This document shows positions 52,999 through 58,732 of a DNA stretch of 58,732 nt, piece by piece. The translations under genes and the position numbers were made by a program. The stretch's first letter is position 1. Every line of letters starts with the position of its first letter. This stretch comes from Pseudomonadales bacterium (GTDB lineage Bacteria; Pseudomonadota; Gammaproteobacteria; Pseudomonadales; Azotimanducaceae), in assembly GCA_022825925.1 (NCBI GenBank), contig JAJDVW010000123.1, positions 1-58,732 on the forward strand. Direction: 5' to 3'. The notes beneath the pieces were generated by a model that was given only the letters and a program-made list of their open reading frames with translations, was not told the origin of the DNA and searched no databases.

Positions 52999-54168
52999 AT
53001 GCCACCACGCACCTTCAACTTCGCCGTCGGCCGCACCAACCCGGAGACGTTCCCCGTCGAGCGGATGCAGCGCGCGGCGTCGGCGGCCATCGCGCGCGAG
53101 TTCGAGGAGCTCACCGACTACCCGGGCAAGCTCGGCCACCCGGGACTGCGGGCGGTGATGGCGCGGCGCGAGTCCGAGCGCGAGGGGGTCGCGGTGGACC
53201 CCGACCGCATCGCACTCACGAACGGCTCGATGCAGGCGGTGACGCTCACCGCGGAGGCGCTGACGCGGCCAGGCGACACCGTCATCTGCGAGGAGTTCAC
53301 CTACGTCGGCACGATCGGCGCCTACCGCTCGCTCGGCATCGACATGCAGGGCCTGCCGGTGGACGGGGACGGCATGCGCGTGGACCTGCTCGAGGCGAAG
53401 CTCGCGGAACTGGGCGAGGCCCGTCGCCCGAAGTTCATCTACGCGCTCACCACGTACCAGAACCCGACCGGGGCGACGATGCCCGTCGAGCGTCGGCGGC
53501 GGCTGATCGACGTAGCGGAGCGGCACGGCATCCCCATCGTGGAGGACAACTGCTACGGCGACGTGCACTTCGACGGGGAGAAGCCGCCGGCGCTCTTCGC
53601 GCTATCGGACTACGCCGGCATCGTCTACCTGTGCTCGCTGTCGAAGATCCTCGCCCCGGGGATGCGGCTCGGGTACCTGTACGCGCAACCGCCGCTATTC
53701 GAGAGCATCCTGGCGCGGCGGCACGACGCCGGAGCCAACACGTTCGCCGCCGCGACGGTCGCGGAACTCTACCGGGACGACGTCTGGGAGCTGACCGAAG
53801 AACTCAACGGCCACCTGAAGGTCAAGAAGAACCTCGTGGTCGAGGGGCTCGGCAACGAGCTGTCCGACGTCTGCGCCTGGTCGAATCCGGCCGGCGGGCT
53901 CTTCGTCTGGGTCCGCTACCCGACCGACGTCGACGCGGACCGGCTCGCGCGCAGCGCCGCCGAGCGCGGCGTGTTCTTCGCGCCGGGATCGAACTTCCAC
54001 ATCGACGGCGCCCCCGTACCCTACCTGCGGTTGGCGTTCGGGCACGTGCCGGACGCCGACATCCGCGAGGGCATCCCGATTCTCGCCCGATGCATTCGGG
54101 AGGCGCGTACAAGCAACGCGGCGCGGGAGTTCGAGGGGTTGTTCGACGAGGTGGGTCAGGACACCTGA
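52999..54168 (+). CDS. PLP-dependent aminotransferase (class I/II)
   Basis: A 389-residue fold-type I enzyme without an N-terminal HTH. Motifs: YPGKLGHPGLRAVMARR, LTNGSMQAVTLTAEAL, TTYQNPTGATMPVERRRRL, IVEDNCYGDVHFDG, and the PLP lysine in YLCSLSKILAPGMRLGYL. It belongs to the MocR-related/2-aminoadipate aminotransferase group. It follows the methyltransferase by 18 nt and converges on the phosphomevalonate kinase gene with a 13-nt tail overlap. Amino donor and acceptor unknown. Confidence 0.9.
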   Translation: MPPRTFNFAVGRTNPETFPVERMQRAASAAIAREFEELTDYPGKLGHPGLRAVMARRESEREGVAVDPDRIALTNGSMQAVTLTAEALTRPGDTVICEEFTYVGTIGAYRSLGIDMQGLPVDGDGMRVDLLEAKLAELGEARRPKFIYALTTYQNPTGATMPVERRRRLIDVAERHGIPIVEDNCYGDVHFDGEKPPALFALSDYAGIVYLCSLSKILAPGMRLGYLYAQPPLFESILARRHDAGANTFAAATVAELYRDDVWELTEELNGHLKVKKNLVVEGLGNELSDVCAWSNPAGGLFVWVRYPTDVDADRLARSAAERGVFFAPGSNFHIDGAPVPYLRLAFGHVPDADIREGIPILARCIREARTSNAAREFEGLFDEVGQDT

Positions 54169-55124
54169 ACGCCGGCGGGGTCGATGGACGCGTCCACGAC
54201 CTGCATGCCGGCTTCGGTCGCGCTCGCCGCGAAGCGGCGTAGCGCATCGGCGTCCTTCGACAGCGCCACCCCCATGTCCCCGCCTCCGGCGCCGCAGGGC
54301 TTGTAGAGGGCGCCGTGGCGACGGGCGAGCATCGTGGCGAGGCGGTGCGGTTCGGAGACGATGCCGATGCCGGCGGCTCGGTCCAGCGCGTCGAGGGCAT
54401 CGACATAGGTGGCGAGGGCCTCCAGGAACGGGGCGGCCGGTTCGGCGACGGCATGCGCGCATTCGACGAGGCGGCGCAGTTCCGGGGGTCCACCGTCGCC
54501 TCGCCAGCGGTCGAAGCGCTGCACGAGGTCACGGGTCTCGGTACTCCAACCGGCGTACACGAAGACGCTGCGGATGTCGGCGGGCAACTGCATGCGCCGT
54601 GCGGCCCCGGCCTGGTACCGGATCACGCCGCCGTGGAACGATGCGGCGACGTCCAGGCCGCTGCCGGAACCGCCTTGCAGGTCGCGGTGGATGGCGAGCA
54701 GTTGCGGGAGCGCGTACTCGACCCCACCCAACGCAGAGAGCGCGGCGGCGACGGCGACGGTGGCGGCGGCGCTCGAGCCGAGCCCGAGCTTGGCCGTCCC
54801 CTGGAAGCAGGGCCGCGAGTCGATCTCGAAGTCCAGATGCGCGGGCAGGGACCCGGGGTCCATCCCCAGGCGGCGGAGCGCGTGGTGCGCGAGCGTGGCC
54901 GGATCGCCTGGCGCGGTCGGAAGCGCGTGCCGGGCGTAGCTGGAGCGCGCCTCGAACCCCTGGCTGCGAAAGCTCCATCCACCGCGCTCGCGGGCGCTGA
55001 TCCGGCACGTTACCCGGCGGTCGATGGCCGCCACCACGGCGGGAGCGCCGGCAAGGACCGCGTACTCTCCGGCCAGGACGAGCTTGCCGGGCGCGCTGGC
55101 CTGCACGAAGCTCGAGGCGGGCAT
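54156..55124 (-). CDS. Phosphomevalonate kinase (GHMP family)
   Basis: A 322-residue GHMP kinase: SAPGKLVLAGEYAVLAGAPA (11-30), ATP loop TAKLGLGSSAAATVA (110-124), GGSGSGLDVAASFHGG (151-166) and C-terminal YKPCGAGGGDMGVAL. The opening GKLVLAGEYAVL is typical of ERG8-type phosphomevalonate kinases rather than mevalonate kinase. It converts 5-phosphomevalonate to the diphosphate. It starts 9 nt after the diphosphomevalonate decarboxylase stop, so both form one unit. Confidence 0.88.
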   Translation of the reverse strand: MPASSFVQASAPGKLVLAGEYAVLAGAPAVVAAIDRRVTCRISARERGGWSFRSQGFEARSSYARHALPTAPGDPATLAHHALRRLGMDPGSLPAHLDFEIDSRPCFQGTAKLGLGSSAAATVAVAAALSALGGVEYALPQLLAIHRDLQGGSGSGLDVAASFHGGVIRYQAGAARRMQLPADIRSVFVYAGWSTETRDLVQRFDRWRGDGGPPELRRLVECAHAVAEPAAPFLEALATYVDALDALDRAAGIGIVSEPHRLATMLARRHGALYKPCGAGGGDMGVALSKDADALRRFAASATEAGMQVVDASIDPAGVQVS

Positions 55125-55133
55125 CTTCGCGTC

Positions 55134-56099
55134 CTACGCCGGTGCGGGAGAGACGGTGCAGGACGCCCCGGCGCCAAGCCCGCTGACGAGCACTTCGTCG
55201 ACGCCCGGGACCTGCTCGAGGGCATCGCGCACGGCGGATTCGTGGTCCGCCGTGCACACGGCCTTGACCTGGGGACCGGCGTCCACGGTGAAGAAGACCT
55301 CGGCTCCGGCGTCCCGCAGCATCCGGATGCGATGCAGGCACTCCACGGTCGCGGCGTTCCAGTAGAACAGCGCCGGATCGCTCGAGAGCATGAGCGCGTG
55401 CATCTTGAGACAACTGCTCTCGGCGACCCGCGCAAGGCGTCCGAAGTCGCGTTCGAGCACCGCGCGTTCCGCGTCGGCGAAGTCCTCCTCCGTCGAACGC
55501 ACCCACGCCCCGTAGAAGGGCGAGGTCATCCGCGAGCGTTCCATGCCCGCGGTGGATCCGACCGCCTTGCGTTTCCGTGACGTGATCCCGACGACCACGC
55601 GCAGGGGCCAGGCATCGGCGGCGAGCAGTTCCCGGGCCACCCACCGGCCGTCCCGTTCCGACAGCATCCCGAAGCCGCCGACGATGGACCGCCCGGCGGA
55701 CCCGGAGCCGCGCCGTGCCCACTCGGAGCGGGCGTCGCGATCCAGCCCCCACCCGAGGGCGTTGTCCATGGCGGTGACGAGGGCCGCGAAACCGGAGGCG
55801 GACGATGCGAGGCCGCAGCCGGCGGGAAAGTTGCTGGCGCTCGTGGCCGCGAGGGGCGGAATGTCGAACTCGGAGCGGAGCGCCTGCAGGAAGGCGTCGA
55901 TCTTGGGGTCCGCAACCGGCGCCCCGTCCAGGACGAATCGGTCGGCGTCGGCGACCTCGACGGTCGTGGTGGTCGTCAAGGCATCCAGGGTCAGGGAGAG
56001 GGAAGGCGTGGCTGGAATGTTGCCCGGTCCCGGCCGTTTCCCCCAGTACTTCACCAGCGCTATGTTGGGATGGGCGGTGGCGGTCGCTCGATCGGGCAT
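55134..56099 (-). CDS. mvaD: Diphosphomevalonate decarboxylase
   Basis: A 321-residue GHMP enzyme with the diagnostic HPNIALVKYWGKR (10-22), PSLSLTLDALTT, the ATP loop FPAGCGLASSASGFAAL (91-107), and the catalytic Asp in FFTVDAGPQVKAV (Asp273). It makes isopentenyl diphosphate from mevalonate 5-diphosphate. ATG 56099; a 392-bp region of repeats lies upstream, so the promoter must be within or next to those repeats. Together with the HMGR-MK fusion and phosphomevalonate kinase, four of the mevalonate steps are in this window. Confidence 0.93.
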   Translation of the reverse strand: MPDRATATAHPNIALVKYWGKRPGPGNIPATPSLSLTLDALTTTTTVEVADADRFVLDGAPVADPKIDAFLQALRSEFDIPPLAATSASNFPAGCGLASSASGFAALVTAMDNALGWGLDRDARSEWARRGSGSAGRSIVGGFGMLSERDGRWVARELLAADAWPLRVVVGITSRKRKAVGSTAGMERSRMTSPFYGAWVRSTEEDFADAERAVLERDFGRLARVAESSCLKMHALMLSSDPALFYWNAATVECLHRIRMLRDAGAEVFFTVDAGPQVKAVCTADHESAVRDALEQVPGVDEVLVSGLGAGASCTVSPAPA

Positions 56100-56287
56100 C
56101 GACGGGTCTCGCTTCCCGGTGTCCGGCCGCGGGGCGGGCCCCTGGGTGCGCGGCGATCATAGCATCGGGGGTGCGGCGCCATGCTCCGAAACGTCGGATT
56201 CGATCAGGTTTCTCGGACTGTCGGGCCGTGACGCGGAGACGGATTGCGCTGGCCGCGCCCTCGGCGGTCTTTTGGCCCCTGTGTACC

Positions 56288-56345
56288 GCACAGGGACCAA
56301 AATCCTCGCCGATCATCGCGGCCCCTGATGAGAAATGCGGGCTAG
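56288..56345 (+). repeat. Partial copy (right end) of the MITE-like element
   Basis: The 58 bp ending CCTGATGAGAAATGCGGGCT-AG match the right end of the 137-272 element, with A for G in CCTGRTGAG and one added base. No left terminal repeat is found within 200 bp upstream, so this copy is truncated. It lies in the 392-bp intergenic region between djlA and mvaD. Confidence 0.75.
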
Positions 56346-56366
56346 CGCGACCTGACGGTCGCGTTG

Positions 56367-56390
56367 GGAGTTTCGCTGTCGCGAAACTCC
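56367..56390 (+). repeat. REP-like hairpin, copy 3 (perfect)
   Basis: GGAGTTTCGC-TGTC-GCGAAACTCC forms a perfect 10-bp stem with a 4-nt loop. It is the best copy of the family also seen at 7850 and 40381. It sits between the MITE fragment and the 92-bp repeat, suggesting a composite repeat block. Confidence 0.7.
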
Positions 56391-56401
56391 TACGTCGCAA
56401 G

Positions 56402-56493
56402 CTTGCATGGAAGTACGCATCCGCCGAAGGGGGGAACGCCACCACTTCCTTACGCGTCAGCTGTCGAGGGAGCTTCCCCGGCTGAGGGCTCCT
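56402..56493 (+). repeat. 92-bp direct repeat, copy B
   Basis: About 89% identical to 50851-50942 over 92 bp, same orientation. It extends exactly to the stop codon of djlA (56492-56494), so it forms that gene's 3' flank. It begins 11 nt after the REP-like hairpin. Confidence 0.75.
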
Positions 56494-57277
56494 AGCCGCC
56501 GGAGCGCGCCTCGCGCACCGCGTCCCACGCCGCCTTGATCTGCTGCGTGCGTTCGGTGGCGGCGCGCATCATCTCCTCGGGCAGCCCCTGCGAGGCGAGC
56601 TTGTCCGGATGGTGGCGGGACATCAGCCGGCGGTAGCGCCGCTTGATCTCGGCCTCCGGCGCGTCCGGCGACACGCCGAGGGTCGCATAGGCGTCTTCGA
56701 GCGGCATCCCGGCGTCCTGAACCGCGCGCGCATGAACGCCCGCGGTGATCAGGCGTTCGAGCTCGAGGTAGTCGGCGCGTGAAAGGCCGAGCCGGGCAGC
56801 GATGTGGAGGAGGACGCGGGCTTCCTCGGCGTGCACGGTGCCGTCCGCCCCGGCGGCCTGGATCTGGATCTCCAGGAACATGCGCACGAGGTTGACGGCG
56901 CGTCCACACTCGCCGCGGAACTGCGCGAGCACCGCGTCGAGCGCGAAGTCCGGCGCCCTGCCCGCGTTGAACAGGGCCCGCGCCGCTTCCCGCTGGCGTG
57001 CATCGAGCCCGAGCTGGTCCATCACCTGGTTGGCGAGGCGGATTTCCTCCGGGCTGACGCGGCCGTCCGCCTTGGCGACATGGCCCATGACCCCGAACAC
57101 CGCAGCGAAGAACGCAAGCTGAACGCGCTCCACGCCCTCGCCGCTCGCGTCGGTGATCTCGATGTTCCCCAGCGCGCTGCCGACAAGCCTTCCCGCCGCC
57201 GCGCCGAGTAGCGCCCCGATCGGGCCGCCGAGCAGAAATCCGAACGTGCCGCCGAGCAGCAGTCCCCACCAGCTCAC
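56492..57277 (-). CDS. djlA: DnaJ-domain co-chaperone, DjlA type
   Basis: A 261-residue protein: glycine-rich N-terminal membrane segment (WWGLLLGGTFGFLLGGPIGA), a TerB-like helical domain (about 50-180: AVFGVMGHVAKADGRVSPEE and AAGADGTVHAEEARVL), and a C-terminal J domain with the HPD motif in RHHPDKL (223-225). This order defines DjlA, a membrane-bound co-chaperone stimulating DnaK at the inner membrane, typical of gamma- and some other proteobacteria. All key residues are present. Confidence 0.92.
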   Translation of the reverse strand: MSWWGLLLGGTFGFLLGGPIGALLGAAAGRLVGSALGNIEITDASGEGVERVQLAFFAAVFGVMGHVAKADGRVSPEEIRLANQVMDQLGLDARQREAARALFNAGRAPDFALDAVLAQFRGECGRAVNLVRMFLEIQIQAAGADGTVHAEEARVLLHIAARLGLSRADYLELERLITAGVHARAVQDAGMPLEDAYATLGVSPDAPEAEIKRRYRRLMSRHHPDKLASQGLPEEMMRAATERTQQIKAAWDAVREARSGG

Positions 57278-57419
57278 GGTCCGCGACGGTCCCGCGACCC
57301 ACCGGGCCTACGCGACCACGACCAAGCAGGTCCACACTCGAAGCGTCCGCGCCGATCGCGCCGGCAGACCGCCCATGTGGGCCCCCGGCCGGCATGCGTC
57401 GCAATACCTTCCAAGACCC

Positions 57420-58523
57420 TCACAGATTCTGGTCTCCGCCTTCCGGGGGGTAAAGCAACGGACAATCCGGCCACGCGCGCCCCAGCTCGCCCATGTCCGT
57501 GACGGGTCGGGGCAACCCTCGCCCTGGCGATGGCAGGCGGTTGCTCAGTTCCAACACTCGGTCGTAGCCGACCTCGCCGGGCATGATGAGCATGTAGTCA
57601 TAGGTCCTCAACTGACGCTCCTGGAAAACGAGCAGTGGGGGACCGTCCTCGGGATACGAAAGGTGCTTGGCGGCGCCAACTTCGATCCTGTGATTCCTGT
57701 TCGATTCACTGAAGACACAGCGGCGGACCTCCACCTCGCCCCGCGTCGCGTCCGCGAATACACGAGTCAGGTAGACCCGCTCCGTTGCCAGCCGCGTCAG
57801 GCGGAAATAGTCCCCGATAACCAAGGCGTTGAAGTTAACCTGAGGCCATCTATCTCCGGCACCCGGCACTTGCGCGATGAGTATTCGCTCAAATCCTGCC
57901 GGGGGGCGATCCCTCGGCGCGTCACGCGCGATGCGCCCGCGACGACCGCCAAGGCGACCTCTGCCCCCAATGGGACGAACGATGTTGCGCGCCGCACGCT
58001 CGAGGACCTCCTCGTCGATGCTCCTGATGCCGTCGCCATGGCGTTCCAGGAACTCCCGTATGGCCCCAATATCGATCTCGTCCCGATGATCCCCGGAGAT
58101 CACCGTGTAGGCCTCAAAGTTCCGCATGAGTCCACCGGGCGTGAGGTTCCCGGACCCCACGACCAACACTCGCCCGCCATCCTTCAAGGCGAAGTCCGAT
58201 ATCTTGGGATGAAACAACCCGCGATGCTCGTTCCAGAACACCCTCGGTCGGAAGTTCTCGTGACGCTCTTCCAACTCCTGCAATCTCTCAAGCGTCGCGC
58301 GATTCGTCACGGCGTCCACGCCCACGACCAGGTCGATCCCGCCTCCCCGACCCATGAGATCATGGATTACCTTGTCTTCGATCAGATGGTCCACGCCGTC
58401 CTGCGTGGCAAACGCATAGAGCCCGCGCCAGGCGGATGCCCTCTCCGCAGCCTCCAGGATCGCCTCGTAGAGATAGGTCGTTCCGGTATGGGTCGGATCC
58501 TGAATGCAGACGCGGAGGTGCAC
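57420..58523 (-). CDS. Phospholipase D-like nuclease family protein
   Basis: A 367-residue protein. The single PLD half-motif is GLFHPKISDFALKDGGRVLV followed by VGSGNLTPGGL (H-x-K then GS-x-N), so a homodimer would form one active site, as in BfiI/NgoFVII-type restriction nucleases. The C-terminal half (GDRWPQVNFNALVIGDYFRL, GPPLLVFQERQLRTYDYMLI) resembles the DNA-binding/phosphodiesterase half of that group. GTG start at 58523. An IS5-like element begins 39 nt upstream of the start and probably separates the gene from its original promoter. No cognate methyltransferase is adjacent. Confidence 0.75.
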   Translation of the reverse strand: MHLRVCIQDPTHTGTTYLYEAILEAAERASAWRGLYAFATQDGVDHLIEDKVIHDLMGRGGGIDLVVGVDAVTNRATLERLQELEERHENFRPRVFWNEHRGLFHPKISDFALKDGGRVLVVGSGNLTPGGLMRNFEAYTVISGDHRDEIDIGAIREFLERHGDGIRSIDEEVLERAARNIVRPIGGRGRLGGRRGRIARDAPRDRPPAGFERILIAQVPGAGDRWPQVNFNALVIGDYFRLTRLATERVYLTRVFADATRGEVEVRRCVFSESNRNHRIEVGAAKHLSYPEDGPPLLVFQERQLRTYDYMLIMPGEVGYDRVLELSNRLPSPGRGLPRPVTDMGELGRAWPDCPLLYPPEGGDQNL

Positions 58524-58561
58524 TGGCGGGCCTCTCGTTCAGCTCATCTTTCGAGGCATTA

Positions 58562-58732
58562 GGGAAGCTCTGAATAAGTCCGATTGTCTGCGATAATGTT
58601 GCATCGACGCGGGCGGGGGGACATTGAGGATGCATCAAGCGAGTTTTGCGGAACGGGAGTATGACTCGAAGAAGCGCATGACGCGTCGCGAGAAGTTCCT
58701 TGCGAAGATGGATGGATTGATGCCGTGGGAGC
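58562..58732 (+). mobile_element. IS5-family insertion sequence, left end
   Basis: GGGAAGCTCTGAATAAGTCC at 58562-58581 is an IS5-type terminal repeat, directly after TTA (part of the usual YTAR target). The transposase gene begins 48 nt inside. The right end lies beyond the window. Confidence 0.7.
58630..58732 (+). CDS. IS5-family transposase, N-terminal 34 residues (cut by window edge)
   Basis: ATG 58630 opens MHQASFAEREYDSKKRMTRR, then EKFLAKMDGLMPWE, and runs off the window. The pattern FAEREYxxKKRxTRREKFLxxMDxxxPW is the standard N-terminus of IS5-group transposases. TTGAGGA just before the ATG may serve as ribosome-binding site. Catalytic residues are outside the window. Confidence 0.8.
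   Translation, partial: MHQASFAEREYDSKKRMTRREKFLAKMDGLMPWE

Noticed and set aside
56276..56296. CCCTGTG/CACAGGG hairpin as terminator
   Set aside because: No T-run follows and it merges with the MITE fragment.

Overview
This is a GC-rich, gene-dense bacterial window. Gene content suggests an uncultured proteobacterium, probably gammaproteobacterial: a DjlA-type co-chaperone, a DUF3750 protein, HipBA, and many family III CoA-transferases and phytanoyl-CoA dioxygenase (PhyH) family proteins. That mix is familiar from marine and sponge-associated lineages, but the taxonomic call is an inference. No rRNA, tRNA or CRISPR array was seen. Both ends of the window run into transposase genes: an IS1182-like one at the left edge and an IS5-like one at the right edge.

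Layout. At 0-3 kb there is an IS end, a 136-bp MITE-like element, a lipoprotein hydrolase and three decayed genes (DUF3500, PhyH, metallo-beta-lactamase fold). At 3-17.5 kb lies an acyl-CoA block: two adjacent pairs of family III CoA-transferases, a crotonase, an acyl-CoA synthetase with a small partner, and a further CoA-transferase. That last gene is divergent from a 2-hydroxyacyl-CoA lyase, across a perfect 15-bp palindrome. Uma2, amidohydrolase and DUF3750 genes are interspersed. At 17.5-23.2 kb come a zinc-finger protein, a DUF3604 protein, a GlcD-like FAD oxidase and an amidase. At 23.4-25.2 kb is a two-gene unit with a degenerate ImmA/IrrE-like protein.

At 25.4-30.8 kb a hydratase-2 (MaoC) gene and a rhodanese lipoprotein diverge from a thiolase-like/DUF35/MFS/LLM-oxidoreductase run. 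At 30.9-38.1 kb is a minus-strand stretch: a CmcJ-like and a PhyH oxygenase, a decayed hydrolase copy, a SIR2-like gene broken by a frameshift beside a GIY-YIG-like gene, an intact hydrolase and a 790-residue tandem CoA-transferase. At 38.2-43.4 kb are two more PhyH proteins (one with an SCP2-like front half), a Fic protein, and HipBA with its probable operator.

At 44.6-56.1 kb is the mevalonate region. HMG-CoA reductase and mevalonate kinase are encoded as one 752-residue protein within a five-gene minus-strand run (crotonase, eIF2B-like, nitronate monooxygenase-like, HMGR-MK, alcohol dehydrogenase). Phosphomevalonate kinase and diphosphomevalonate decarboxylase form a second unit. Between them lie a decayed PhyH gene, an orphan DNA methyltransferase and a PLP aminotransferase. 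HMG-CoA synthase and IPP isomerase are not in the window. The right end holds djlA and a PLD-family nuclease next to the IS5-like element.

How the genes may work together: PhyH enzymes (2-hydroxylation of acyl-CoA), 2-hydroxyacyl-CoA lyase (cleavage to formyl-CoA and an aldehyde), CoA-transferases and beta-oxidation-type enzymes would fit alpha-oxidation of branched or 3-methyl acyl chains. The mevalonate genes supply isoprenoid precursors. The linkage between these parts is inferred from gene content only.
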